Positions 35,055 through 43,935 are shown, numbered from the stretch's first letter. The stretch is DNA of 64,000 nt from Halospeciosus flavus (GCF_029814175.1 NZ_CP122312.1:1426001-1490000), one strand, 5' to 3'. Notes: a model not told the origin generated them from the letters alone. Translations and numbers: made by a program.

Positions 35055-36274
35055 AGTTACTCGAAGTCGACAACCTCCACACGCAGTTCCCGACCGACCG
35101 AGGCACCGTTCGCGCCGTCGACGGCGTCGACCTGGACATCGAACCCGGCGAGATCGTCGGGCTAGTCGGCGAATCAGGTTCCGGGAAGTCCGTGCTCTCC
35201 GAGAGCATCGTGGGCATCCTCGAAGAACCGGGCGAAATCGTCGAGGGTGACGTCCGCTTCCGGAGTCTCGACACGGTCCGGACGCTCGCCGACGCCTTCC
35301 CGGACCACGTCGTCGACCTCACCGACCACCCCGAGTTCGACGGGGCGGCCGCACCCGAACTCGACGAGGAGGTCCTCACGCCCGAGGACTTCGTCTTCGT
35401 CGAGGAGTGGGTGGGCGACGGGCCGGACAGCGAGATCGCCGCGGGGTACGTAGACCTCACCCGCGCCCCCGAGTCGGCGATGGCGACCATCCGTGGCGGC
35501 GACGTCGCGATGGTGTTCCAGGACCCGATGAACTCGATGAACCCGACCATCTCGGTCGGCGAGCAGATCGCCGAGACGGTTCGACTCCACCAGGACGTCG
35601 GCGAGTCCGTCTCGCTCCCCGCCGAGGTGAAACGCAAGATCCTCGGGTCCGCGAAGAACTCCGCGGCGTGGCGACGGGCCATCGAGATGCTCGAAGCCGT
35701 CGAGATTCCCGAACCCGAGGCCCGCGCGGCCGACTATCCACACGAGTTCTCCGGAGGGATGCGCCAGCGCGCGATGATCGCGATGGCGCTCTCCTGTGAA
35801 CCCGACCTGCTCGTCGCCGACGAACCGACCACCGCACTCGACGTGACCATCCAGGCCCAGATCCTGGAGGAACTCGAGGGTCTCAAAGACGAGTTCGACA
35901 CGGCCATCCTGATGATCACCCACGACCTCGCCGTCGTCGCCGAGACCTGCGACCGGGTCAACGTGATGTACGCCGGCGAGGTCGTCGAACGCGCGGACGC
36001 GGACGAACTGTTCACGAACCCCCAACACCCCTACACCCAGGGACTCATCGCCAGCACGCCCCGCCTCGACGATCCCGACGCGGAGGTCGAGGCCATCCCG
36101 GGCAACGTCCCGGACCTCGTCGACATCCCCTACGCTTGTCACTTCGCACCGCGCTGTCCGGAGGCCAAACGGGAGTGCTTCGAGGTCGACCCCGACTTCC
36201 GAGACGTCGGTGAAGCGGGCGTCGAACACCAGGCGGCGTGTCTGCGGCGCGGTCCCGAGGAGGAACGTCTATGA
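35051..36274 (+). CDS. dppD: ABC transporter ATP-binding protein, DppD type
   Basis: A 407-residue ATPase. Walker A is GESGSGKS, the Q-loop region is [14 protein letters not shown], the signature is [15 protein letters not shown], and Walker B is [12 protein letters not shown]. The C-terminal oligopeptide-transporter domain ends with [15 protein letters not shown], probably ligating an Fe-S cluster as in DppD. It is about 75 residues longer than bacterial DppD because of an acidic insertion between Walker A and the Q-loop (about residues 75-145). It overlaps dppC and dppF by four bases each. Confidence 0.95.
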
Positions 36275-37584
36275 GTCGCGCAGCATCTACCCCCGAGACC
36301 GAATCGTCCGACGGTCCCCTCCTCGCAGTCGAGGGGCTCCAGAAACACTTCGACCGCGCCGACGGCTTCCTCGACAAACTCGTCGGCGAAGGCGGGAAGA
36401 TCCGCGCCGTCGACGGCGTCGACTTCTCGCTCGACCGTGGCGAGACGCTCGCCGTCGTCGGTGAGTCCGGTTGTGGGAAGAGCACCCTGGGGCGGACGGT
36501 CCTCAACCTCGATACGCCCACCGGCGGCACCGTCCGCTTCGCCGGCGACGAGATCTCCGACCTCTCGGGCAAGGACCTGAAGCAGTATCGCCGCCGGGCG
36601 CAGATGGTGTTCCAGGACCCGCTCGCGTCGCTGAACCCGCGCAAGACCGTCGGCGAGATCCTGACCGCGCCGATGGAGGTCCACGGCATCGGCGACTCGA
36701 AGGCAGACCGCCGTGAACGCGCGAAGGAACTGCTGGAGCGCGTCGGCCTGAAACCGGGCCACTACGACCGCTACCCGCGGCAGTTCTCCGGCGGCCAACA
36801 GCAGCGCGTCGGCATCGCCCGCGCGCTCGCGGTCGAACCGGACCTCATCGTCGCCGACGAACCGGTGAGTGCCCTCGACGTCTCCGTCCAGGCACAGATC
36901 CTCCAACTCCTCGAGGACCTCCAGGAGGAGTACGACCTCGCCCTGCTGTTCATCAGCCACGACCTGAGCGTTGTGCGGCAGGTCGCCGACCGCGTCGCGG
37001 TCATGTACCTCGGCGAACTCGTCGAGACCGCGCCGGTCGACACCCTGTTCGCCGAACCGAGTCACCCGTACACCGAGAGTCTCCTCTCGGCGGTCCCGCG
37101 AATCGACCCGGAACACCGGACCGACCGCATCGTCCTCGAAGGGACGGTGCCCTCGCCGGCGGACCCGCCGTCGGGGTGTCGCTTCCACACCCGGTGTCCG
37201 AAGGTCATCCCGCCGGAGGACTCGTCGGCCGACCAGTCGGCCTTCCGCGCCGCGTTCTCCTTCCGCAACCGGATTCTCTCCGAGGACCTCGACGTCGAGG
37301 CCATCCGGACGCGTCTCGACTCGGAAGGACGCGCCACCGACGAGGCGGCCGTCGCCGACTACGTCGTCGAGACGATGCTGGAGGCCGACCCCGACTCGCT
37401 CCCCGGCGAGGCGGCCGACGCCGTCCGCGAGGCGGCCGACGCCATCGCATCGGAGAACCACGACCTCGCAGAGCGCGTCGTCCGGGAGGCGTTCCCCTCG
37501 CCCTGCGAGCGCGAGGTCCCCGACGACACGCGCGTCGGCGAACAGCACGTCGCGTCCTGTCACCGCATCGGAGACGGCGACTGA
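36271..37584 (+). CDS. dppF: ABC transporter ATP-binding protein, DppF type
   Basis: A 437-residue ATPase partner of DppD. Walker A is GESGCGKST, the signature FSGGQQQRVGIARAL, Walker B LIVADEPVSALD, and the C-terminal family motif GCRFHTRCPKV. After that it has an acidic tail of about 90 residues with a final Cys-containing segment (FPSPCEREVPDDTRVGEQHV), longer than bacterial DppF. The ATG at 36271 overlaps the dppD stop, which decides the start over an upstream in-frame Met. Confidence 0.95.
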   Translation: MSRAASTPETESSDGPLLAVEGLQKHFDRADGFLDKLVGEGGKIRAVDGVDFSLDRGETLAVVGESGCGKSTLGRTVLNLDTPTGGTVRFAGDEISDLSGKDLKQYRRRAQMVFQDPLASLNPRKTVGEILTAPMEVHGIGDSKADRRERAKELLERVGLKPGHYDRYPRQFSGGQQQRVGIARALAVEPDLIVADEPVSALDVSVQAQILQLLEDLQEEYDLALLFISHDLSVVRQVADRVAVMYLGELVETAPVDTLFAEPSHPYTESLLSAVPRIDPEHRTDRIVLEGTVPSPADPPSGCRFHTRCPKVIPPEDSSADQSAFRAAFSFRNRILSEDLDVEAIRTRLDSEGRATDEAAVADYVVETMLEADPDSLPGEAADAVREAADAIASENHDLAERVVREAFPSPCEREVPDDTRVGEQHVASCHRIGDGD

Positions 37585-37653
37585 GGACGCGCCACCGAAC
37601 CGTCAGCCTACCGACTCCATCCACACGACACACAGACACCCGTAGCACACCAC

Positions 37654-38406
37654 ATGGCGTACGTACTCGAAGAGATGACGTGGCCGGCCGTCGAGGACGC
37701 CCTCGACGAGACCCGTCTCGTCGTCGTTCCGACGGCAAGCATCGAACAGCACGGACCGCACCTCCCACTCGCGGTGGACACCATCCGCGCACGAGAACTC
37801 GGCCGGCGAATCGCCGACCGACTCGACTGCTTCGTCGCGCCGACGGTCCGGCCCGGTCGCTCCGACCACCACATGGCGTTCCCGGGGACCATCAGCCTCG
37901 CGGAGGAGACGTTCCGGAGTGTCGTGCGCGACTACTGTGAGAGCCTCGTCGCCCACGGCTTCGAGCACATCGCGCTCTTCACGAGCCACGGCGGGAACAC
38001 CGCCAGCATCGAGGCGTTGGCGCCCGAACTCGACGCCGACCTCGACGCGAACGTCTTCGTCGCGGGCGACCGCGAGGGGATGATGGCGGCCCGCACCGGC
38101 GCGATGGCGGAGTTCGGTGTCAGCCCTGAGGAGGCGGGTGCCCACGCGGGCGCCGCCGAGACTGCCTTCGTCATGGAGACCGACCCCGACCTCGTCCACG
38201 ACACCGCGGGGACGACCGGGTTCGTCGGCGACATCGACGAGGCCGAGGCGGACGTCGCGGACGGTCTCGACGCACTCACCGACAACGGCGTGCTCGGTGA
38301 CCCCGAGCAGGCCGACCCCGAACAGGGCGAGGAACTCATCGAGCGCTGTGCGGCGTACCTCGCCGACGAGATTCAACAGGAAACCGAGCGCCTCGAAGCC
38401 GCCTGA
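37654..38406 (+). CDS. Creatininase-family amidohydrolase
   Basis: A 250-residue protein of the creatininase family, metal-dependent amidohydrolases that include creatinine amidohydrolase, the archaeal riboflavin enzyme ArfB and mycofactocin MftE. The metal-binding start VVPTASIEQHGPHLPLAVDT (about residues 29-48), GRSDHHMAFPGTISL, FTSHGGNTASIE and GAHAGAAETAFVMETDP are all present, so the active-site metal ligands look intact. It lies 69 bases after the peptide ABC operon on the same strand. Ring-opening of creatinine or another cyclic amide imported by that transporter is a reasonable inference, not a proof. Confidence 0.88.
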   Translation: MAYVLEEMTWPAVEDALDETRLVVVPTASIEQHGPHLPLAVDTIRARELGRRIADRLDCFVAPTVRPGRSDHHMAFPGTISLAEETFRSVVRDYCESLVAHGFEHIALFTSHGGNTASIEALAPELDADLDANVFVAGDREGMMAARTGAMAEFGVSPEEAGAHAGAAETAFVMETDPDLVHDTAGTTGFVGDIDEAEADVADGLDALTDNGVLGDPEQADPEQGEELIERCAAYLADEIQQETERLEAA

Positions 38407-38422
38407 GACGACCCGACCAATA

Positions 38423-38452
38423 CAGTTGAACAGTTGCACAACTGTTCAACTG
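38423..38452. repeat. 30-base near-perfect palindrome between convergent genes
   Basis: Arms CAGTTGAACAGTTG (38423-38436) and CAACTGTTCAACTG (38439-38452) are perfectly complementary over 14 bases with only CA between them. It fills much of the 69-base gap between the 3' ends of the creatininase-family gene and the MFS gene. It is less GC-rich than its surroundings. It may act as a hairpin at both transcript ends or as a protein-binding site. Confidence 0.7.
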
Positions 38453-38475
38453 ACTCTATCCGTCGAACTCTTCTC

Positions 38476-39675
38476 TCAGTCGTCGAACGTCGCCGTCCGG
38501 TCCGTCTCCATCCGACGGAGCGGCGGGAGCGCGACCGCCGCGAGTAGGATTTCGAGTCCGCCGACCACGGCGAACGCCGCGAGGTAGCCGTAGTGGTCGG
38601 CGACGGTCCCGCCGACCACGATGCCGGCGAGGAAGCCGACGCTCCCGGCGACGTTGAAACCGGCCATCGCGACGCCGCGTTCGTCGGGGGCCGCGAGGTC
38701 CGTGACCAGCGCCATCGTCGCCGGGGCCATGAACGCGCCGACGACGCCGACGAGGACCATCCCCGCCTGCGCGAGTCCGACGGTCGGTGCGAGACCGACG
38801 CCGAGGACGGCGACGCCGTAGAGCGTGGACCCGACGACGATGGGGAGCGTCCGGCCCACGCGGTCGGAGAGGCGTCCGAAGGGGTACTGGAGCAACGCGA
38901 ACGGGGCGAAGAAGAGCGCGAGCGTGAGGCCGGTCGCGCCCGGGTCGAGGCCGAAGACGTCCCGGAAGTAGAGCGTGCCGACGAGCGCGAAGAACCCCGC
39001 GGTCAGTCGGTCGATGAAGCCAAAGGCGTACGGGACGCCCAACTCGGGCCGTCGGCGGAGACTGGCGACGGCGGCCGCCACGTCGCGCCGGCCACCCCGT
39101 TCGGCACGGCCCGCACGGTCGGTGACGACGAGACAGAGGAAGGCGACGCCGAAGAGCAGGACGCTGGCGGCGTACAGCGGGACGAAGGCACCGACTTCGT
39201 ACAGTCGGCCGCCCAGCGGAGCGCCGAGTGCCGTCCCGAGACCGATGGCGATGCCCGCGGCACCCATGTTGCGGCCGTGGCCCCCGCCGAGGTCCATGAG
39301 CATCGTCATCGCCAACGAGAAGGCCGCGATGGTCGTCGCGCCCTGACAGAACCGGAGGACGAGCACTGCCCAGAAGGGAACCGACGCGACGGTCGGCACC
39401 ACCGCGAGGAGGGCGTAGCCGGCGGCCCCGCCGAGTGCGCCGACGAGGACGAACGGGGCGCGTTCGCCGGTCGCGTCGCTGAGGGCGCCCCACACGGGGG
39501 CGAAGAGGACGAACGCGGCGAACTCGGTCGCGAGGAACCACATACTCGCGTCGAGGCGGGTGTCCGCCCCCAGCGCGGCGACGAGCACGTCGATGCCCGG
39601 GTACAGGAGGACCTGCGCGAGGAGGACGGCGAACACGACGAGGGCCAGTGCCACCCGCTCGCGGTTCGCGGACAT
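38476..39675 (-). CDS. MFS transporter
   Basis: A 399-residue major facilitator with 12 predicted spans. The loop 2-3 motif is APVWGALSDATGERAP, and FGRLSDRVGRTLP is its counterpart in the second half. It resembles the drug-proton antiporter group, with no residue that fixes the substrate. It lies six bases downstream of the DUF1028 gene on the same strand, so the two are co-transcribed, and it converges on the creatininase-family gene. Confidence 0.88.
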   Translation of the reverse strand: MSANRERVALALVVFAVLLAQVLLYPGIDVLVAALGADTRLDASMWFLATEFAAFVLFAPVWGALSDATGERAPFVLVGALGGAAGYALLAVVPTVASVPFWAVLVLRFCQGATTIAAFSLAMTMLMDLGGGHGRNMGAAGIAIGLGTALGAPLGGRLYEVGAFVPLYAASVLLFGVAFLCLVVTDRAGRAERGGRRDVAAAVASLRRRPELGVPYAFGFIDRLTAGFFALVGTLYFRDVFGLDPGATGLTLALFFAPFALLQYPFGRLSDRVGRTLPIVVGSTLYGVAVLGVGLAPTVGLAQAGMVLVGVVGAFMAPATMALVTDLAAPDERGVAMAGFNVAGSVGFLAGIVVGGTVADHYGYLAAFAVVGGLEILLAAVALPPLRRMETDRTATFDD

Positions 39676-39681
39676 CCCGTG

Positions 39682-40332
39682 TCAGTCGAAGATGCGTGAC
39701 TTCGACTCCTCGGAGAAGTCGCTGCTGGCCTCCTTCGTCCGCTCGTAGACGCCACGGAGTTCCGTGATGGGGTCCTCGTGTTCGTCGACGCGGAGGTCGT
39801 GGTACGCGGTGGTCTGCGGCGCCCAGACGTTCACGGCGGCCGAGCGCTCCCCACGCCCGTCGCCGCCCGCCGCCTGCCCCGCGGCGAGGCAGTTCAGGAG
39901 TCGTTCGACCGTGTCCTCGGCCGGCTCGGTGCGGGCGTCGAGCATCGCGTCGAGGGTCTCGCCGTTCGCGAGCATGTTGCCCGCCGCGGTCGCGTCGCCG
40001 TCGTCGGCGACGCGGTGGCCGAACCACCCGTCGCACCCCTCGCCGGAGTAGACGACGTGGCTACCTCGGTCGTCGAGTCCGTGGGCCTGCCGGAGTTCGG
40101 CGTGGTCGTCCTGTGCGAGCAGGCCCGCGACGGCGTCGTCGACCGCCAAGTCGGAGAGGAGTTCGACACCCCGACGGCCGATACGGACGTTGACGAAACT
40201 CTGCGTGCAGACGACGCCGTCCGCGCTCACGTACGGACAGAGCGCGCCGACCGCGGGCGCACCGGTCGCGACGCCGGCGCCGAAGACAGTCCCGTCCTCG
40301 GTCTCTTCGCGAACACAGATAGAGAACGTCAT
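39682..40332 (-). CDS. DUF1028 family protein (Ntn-hydrolase-like)
   Basis: A 216-residue DUF1028 protein. The opening TFSICVREETEDGTVFGAGVATGAPAVGALCPYV and TQSFVNVRIGRRGVELL are the family signature, as is GEGCDGWFGHRVADDGDATAAGNML. Members have an Ntn-hydrolase-type fold and are often found beside peptide transporters and peptidases, but no reaction is established. The ATG at 40332 gives the canonical N-terminus. A TATA-like CATTTATGC lies about 31 bases upstream. It heads a two-gene operon with the MFS transporter and diverges from the SMR exporter. Confidence 0.9.
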   Translation of the reverse strand: MTFSICVREETEDGTVFGAGVATGAPAVGALCPYVSADGVVCTQSFVNVRIGRRGVELLSDLAVDDAVAGLLAQDDHAELRQAHGLDDRGSHVVYSGEGCDGWFGHRVADDGDATAAGNMLANGETLDAMLDARTEPAEDTVERLLNCLAAGQAAGGDGRGERSAAVNVWAPQTTAYHDLRVDEHEDPITELRGVYERTKEASSDFSEESKSRIFD

Positions 40333-40426
40333 GTGTCTCGTCTGGGGCGCACACGAGCATAAATGACCACGCTTCGGGACGAGCGAAACGGAAGGCACAC
40401 TCCCGTCCGGTGTCTACGCCGAGTCG

Positions 40427-40753
40427 ATGTCGTGGTCCTGGTACGTGCTCGTCGTCGCCGGACTGTTCGAGGTCGCGTGGGCCGTGGGCCTCGAGTACTC
40501 CGAGGGCTTCTCGAAACCCGTCCCGACGGCCGCCACCGTCGTCGCCCTCGCCATCAGCATGCTCCTCCTCGCGAAGGCCGTCGAGAACCTCCCGGTCGGG
40601 ACGGCCTACGCCGTCTGGACCGGTATCGGCGCGGTCGGCACGGCGATCCTCGGAATCGTCCTCTTCGACGAACCGGCGACCCCCGCCCGCGCCTTCTTCC
40701 TCGGCGTGGTGGTCGTCGGCATCGTCGGACTGCACGTGGTGAGCGGCCACTGA
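40427..40753 (+). CDS. SMR-family exporter, guanidinium (Gdx/SugE) type
   Basis: A 108-residue small multidrug resistance protein with four membrane spans. The central carboxylate is Glu15 in AGLFEVAWAVGLEYSEGFS. The stretch LPVGTAYAVWTGIGAVG is nearly identical to that of the Gdx/SugE branch, which exports guanidinium in exchange for protons, rather than to the Qac/EmrE branch. It diverges from the DUF1028 gene by 94 bases and lies 2 kb from the creatininase-family gene, an attractive link because creatinine and arginine derivatives yield guanidino compounds. Export of guanidinium is inferred from family. Confidence 0.9.
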   Translation: MSWSWYVLVVAGLFEVAWAVGLEYSEGFSKPVPTAATVVALAISMLLLAKAVENLPVGTAYAVWTGIGAVGTAILGIVLFDEPATPARAFFLGVVVVGIVGLHVVSGH

Positions 40754-40840
40754 CCGCGCCGTAAACTCCATACTACGATACAGAATCGCCGATCGAGGCG
40801 TCCCACGGGCTTTTCCCGGTCGGTGTCGTCACTGACGCGT

Positions 40841-41272
40841 ATGGCCGACCGCGTGACTCACGAGACCTGTACGACCTACGACGCGACGCTCGAACGCGCC
40901 GGCGGGACGCGGCGCCCGCAAGTGGTACTCCCCGCGGACGCGGCCGACGAGTTCCCCGACGGCGAGGTCGTCCGCCTCGTCCTCGACGGCAGCGAGTACC
41001 GGGCACAGGTCCGCAGCGACTCGGCCGGGCGCCCGGTGATCCGCGGCGCCTACGACACACCGGACCTCGCACGCGACCCCTCGGGCGGAGAGAACAGACT
41101 GCGCGAGTGGGTCGACGAGAAAGGACTCGACGTTGGTCGGTCGGTCCACGTGGACGTCGTCGAGTCCGGGTTCAAGTACGGTCTCCGCGCACCCGGCGAG
41201 GAGTCGACCTACGCGGCGACGGGAAAGCCGAAGGACACCCTCGCAGACATCGCGAAGAACCTCGACCGCTAG
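40841..41272 (+). CDS. Conserved haloarchaeal protein (DUF7112-like)
   Basis: A 143-residue soluble protein with no membrane segment. The first half, with GGTRRPQVVLPADAADEFPDGEVVRLVLDG, looks like a small beta-barrel of the AbrB or translation-protein kind; the second half has VDEKGLDVGRSVHVDVVESGFKYGLRAPGE. I recall a haloarchaeal family DUF7112 of this pattern, unverified, and assign no function. The ATG at 40841 is preferred over a Met six codons earlier because it starts the conserved block. Its TAG stop shares the CTAG palindrome with the converging nucS stop. Confidence 0.8.
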   Translation: MADRVTHETCTTYDATLERAGGTRRPQVVLPADAADEFPDGEVVRLVLDGSEYRAQVRSDSAGRPVIRGAYDTPDLARDPSGGENRLREWVDEKGLDVGRSVHVDVVESGFKYGLRAPGEESTYAATGKPKDTLADIAKNLDR

Positions 41273-41979
41273 GGTTCGAGACTGACGAACTCCAGGCCCT
41301 CCTCGTCGAGGAGTTCGTGAGCGGTGTCGGTGACGGAGGGCGCGACGAGGATGCCGCGGGCCGCCTCGTCCTCGGTTCGGCGGACGGCGTCGACGTATCG
41401 TTTCAGTTGTCCGACGGCCTTCGGCCCGACCCGTCGGCGCTTCAACTCGACGACGACGGTGTGCCCCTCGGCGTCGGTCCCGACGATGTCGGCCGCGCCC
41501 GCGTCCGTCTGGTACTCCGTCTCTTCGGCCTCGAAGCCCGCCTCGACGAGCGACGGGTCGTCGAGGATGCGCTGGCGGAGGTCCTCTTCGGTGCCGGTGA
41601 GTTCGAGTTCTTCGACGTCCTCGGCGTCGTAGCGGACGAGTGCGTGGATCTCCTCGAAGAGAATCTCGACGTGTTCGTCGGGGTTCGAGCGGTCGCTGAC
41701 GACCTGGAGTTGGCCGTCGACGAGTTCGGCGTGGTGGTCACAACCCGGTGGTTGCCAGTTGACCGGCGTGCGCTGTTCGCGCTTGTGGACGAGCAACGTC
41801 CCGTCGGGTTTGAGGACGACCAGTCGGTCGCCGGGACCGAGGTAGGACGAGGCACGCCCCTCGTAGTCGACTTCACAGCGGCCGAACAGCGTGACGACGG
41901 CCTCGGCGTCCAGCCCGGCCGCGACGACCTCGCGGGCGCGAGGCGCTAGCGGTTCGGCGTACGTCTCGGCTCTACTCAT
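41269..41979 (-). CDS. nucS: Endonuclease NucS (mismatch-specific)
   Basis: A 236-residue NucS/EndoMS protein. The N-terminal beta-sandwich that binds DNA includes GRCEVDYEGRASSYLGPGDRLVVLKPDGTLLVHK. The C-terminal nuclease domain is of the restriction-endonuclease-like fold, with GTDAEGHTVVVELKRRRVG holding the catalytic E-x-K, then VGQLKRYVDAV. In archaea and actinobacteria it cuts both strands at certain mismatches or branched DNA and works with the sliding clamp. The expected C-terminal PCNA-contact region is present as EEGLEFVSLEP. Confidence 0.95.
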   Translation of the reverse strand: MSRAETYAEPLAPRAREVVAAGLDAEAVVTLFGRCEVDYEGRASSYLGPGDRLVVLKPDGTLLVHKREQRTPVNWQPPGCDHHAELVDGQLQVVSDRSNPDEHVEILFEEIHALVRYDAEDVEELELTGTEEDLRQRILDDPSLVEAGFEAEETEYQTDAGAADIVGTDAEGHTVVVELKRRRVGPKAVGQLKRYVDAVRRTEDEAARGILVAPSVTDTAHELLDEEGLEFVSLEP

Positions 41980-42015
41980 AGACGAAAGTCGGGGACGGGA
42001 GGGGAAAAGGGCACC

Positions 42016-42609
42016 TCACTCCGTCGACGGGAGGTCGCGGAAGGTCGCACGGAAGTCGTCGTGGTCGAAGTCTGCGACGAGGTCGTCGACGACGTCGCGG
42101 CGTTCGCGAATCTTCGACTGGAGTTCGCGGAACTCCTCGCTCTCGGAGACGTCCGACTCGCTCACGCGCTGGCGGACGACGGCGCGTTTCGTACAGAGTC
42201 TGTAGAGGTCGGCCACTTCCTCGTCGTACTGGGAGCGCTGGAGGAGGCGCTCGACGGTGTCGACGAGCGTCTCCTTCGAGACCGGTTTGGTGAGGTAGGC
42301 GTCGAACCCGAGGTCGATGACGTCGACGTCCGGTTCGACCGCGGTGACCATCGCGACGCGACAGTCGTAGTCGGAGTCGCGGATGCGCGCCAGGGCCTCG
42401 TCACCGGACAGTCCCGGCATACTCCGGTCGAGGAGAACGACGTCGACCTCGTCGTCGAGCTTGTCGAGGGCCTCCTCGCCACCCTCGGCAGTCTCGACGT
42501 CGTACCGGTCGCCGAGTCGAGCCTCGTAGAGCTCCAGGTACTCGGGCAGGTCGTCGACGGCGAGGATCGTTGTCTCCTCTCGCTGCGTGGTCTCCCGTTC
42601 CTTCGTCAT
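42016..42609 (-). CDS. HalX-type response regulator
   Basis: A 197-residue response regulator. The receiver domain fills residues about 14-125: acidic pair VDD near 18-20, phospho-acceptor Asp61 in VVLLDRSMPG, and Lys108 in YLTKPVS. The C-terminal 60 residues are the haloarchaeal HalX domain, a helical element with EFRELQSKIRERRDVVDDLVADF. It has no DNA-binding domain, so it is probably an intermediate in a phosphorelay or binds another protein. Its sensor kinase is not in the window. A TATA-like CCGTTATTG lies about 41 bases upstream. The IS remnant begins about 110 bases before the gene. Confidence 0.92.
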   Translation of the reverse strand: MTKERETTQREETTILAVDDLPEYLELYEARLGDRYDVETAEGGEEALDKLDDEVDVVLLDRSMPGLSGDEALARIRDSDYDCRVAMVTAVEPDVDVIDLGFDAYLTKPVSKETLVDTVERLLQRSQYDEEVADLYRLCTKRAVVRQRVSESDVSESEEFRELQSKIRERRDVVDDLVADFDHDDFRATFRDLPSTE

Positions 42610-42720
42610 CTCGATACGTGCGTACAAAGTTGTGGACCCTCTCTCAATAACGGTTCGGTCCCACGGCGACCGGGACGCGACGCCACCTCGCTCCCCGGCG
42701 AGTCGGTAGACAACTAGTAC

Positions 42721-43793
42721 TAATACTCACGGACATAAGTACGTAAAGACATCTGGTACGTTGATATCGTCCAGTGCACAGAGAGCAGCATCACGAAGTT
42801 CGTCAAGCGTTTCGAATAGGCGGTTGCCGAGTGATTGATCGAGTTGTCGCCAGCACTCTTCCGCGGGGTTCAGCTCTGGTGAACCCCGCGGAAGGTAACA
42901 CAGTTCGATCGGAGTATCTTCAACGAACTCTTGGACTCTGTTCGCCGTGAAATACGAGGCGTTATCGAGGACAACGCAGATTTTCTCGCCGAACTCTGTC
43001 TGGAGTGCATCCAGAAGACGAATCGTCGTGTCGCTGTTGAAGTTTTCCTCGCAGGGGAGAAAGAACGTCTCATCAGTATCGCTGACTGCACCGAGAAGTT
43101 TGATGCTGTCCCACGCGCCCGTCACCGGGAGTGACGGGCGCTCACCCTTGGAAACCATGCGTGAATCAGTGTCGAGAGAACCTGTCGCGTCTGATCAATG
43201 GCTAAGATCGTGTATTCGTCGTCCAGGTTGTCGCGCTTTTTTTGAACCCGTCTTGCCATGCTTCCTGTGCTCTCTCATCGGATTTGTGAAACTCCGGCCG
43301 GGCTGTCTTCCAGGACAGCCCGGCCTCGGTCATCAATCGTCGAACGTGACGCTCACAGTACTCAACGTCGAATTCCTCGGCGAGATAGTGACGAGCTGTG
43401 GAACAGACCACGCAGGCGCGTCAAGTCCAACTTCCTCTGGAGACTTGTGAAGCGCTTCAACGAACTGTTCATGCTCTTTGTCGGAGAGTTTTGAGGGCCT
43501 TCCTGAACGGTGTTCGTCGTAGACGACCTCCTCGAACGGCTCGTCGGCGAGCCGTTCGAGTCGATCAAGCCACCGCGAGAGCCAGCCAGCAGTGTATCCA
43601 TAGCGTTCAGCGACCTCTTGTAGCGTCGCACCGTCTTCTTCAAGGTAATTGATCGCCGCCATGAGCCGTTGTGACGGCTTTTTTCCCTCGACCTCCGCCA
43701 AGACCTGGCGGAGGTCTTCGGTAGAGACGTTGTCGAGAGAGGTCATATCGGAGTAACGTACTCTTCTTTGAAGTATTTTTGGCTGACAGTATA
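42721..43793 (-). mobile_element. Decayed IS630-family insertion sequence
   Basis: An element of about 1.07 kb, the normal size for IS630. It contains one broken transposase on the minus strand. The ends are AT-rich and imperfectly inverted: both begin with TA and share ATACT, and both have a TAC-T-AAAGA block about 20 bases inside. IS630 elements insert at TA and duplicate it; TA is present at both ends. The exact termini are uncertain by a few bases. Local GC content is clearly below that of the flanks. It sits between the divergently oriented halX and tfb genes. Confidence 0.75.
42727..43746 (-). pseudogene. IS630-type transposase with at least three frameshifts
   Basis: Translation begins at 43746 with an HTH half (MTSLDNVSTEDLRQVLAE...YGYTAGWLSRWLDRLE). 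The frame is lost near 43403 after WSVPQL. It resumes as RHYLAEEFDVEYCERHVRRLM, a second HTH. The frame is lost again at a run of seven A (about 43238-43244) after DGFKK, resumes as RDNLDDEYTILAIDQTRQ, and shifts a third time near 43158 at HAWFP. From there the DDE half reads to 42727: VVLDNASYFTANRV, LPRGSPELNPAEECW. The catalytic segments survive but no single frame joins them, so the copy is inactive unless several recoding events occur. Confidence 0.82.
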
Positions 43794-43846
43794 AAGTATT
43801 TCCCTCACCCGACGTCGCTACGGGTTGTTTTTGGTGTAGCTAAAGT

Positions 43847-43861
43847 CGGCGTTTTACGCCG
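43847..43861. promoter_or_regulatory. Dyad CGGCGT-TTT-ACGCCG upstream of tfb
   Basis: A perfect 6-base inverted repeat with a three-base centre, about 145 bases upstream of the tfb ATG. It is one of three perfect dyads in the 213-base gap between the IS remnant and tfb. It may be a hairpin or a regulator site. Confidence 0.4.
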
Positions 43862-43895
43862 GTACAGGCGCTAATAGCGACTCTATCGTGTGGTG

Positions 43896-43935
43896 GGTTG
43901 ACAACCGGGTGGCGAAAGATTTAAGTTACTTTCGC
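43896..43935. promoter_or_regulatory. Two dyads around an upstream TATA-like element of tfb
   Basis: GGTTGACAACC (43896-43906) is a perfect 5-1-5 dyad. GCGAAAG and CTTTCGC (43912-43918 and 43929-43935) are perfect 7-base arms around ATTTAAGTTA, which resembles a TATA box. The proximal TATA element at 43968 is better placed for the tfb start, so this could be a second promoter wrapped in an operator. Confidence 0.45.

Noticed and set aside
41269-41272. Shared CTAG between converging stop codons as a special site
   Set aside because: CTAG is simply TAG on each strand; close convergent packing explains it.
43238-43244. Programmed frameshift at the run of seven A in the transposase
   Set aside because: A single recoding event would not restore the protein because at least two other frame breaks exist, so decay is the simpler reading.
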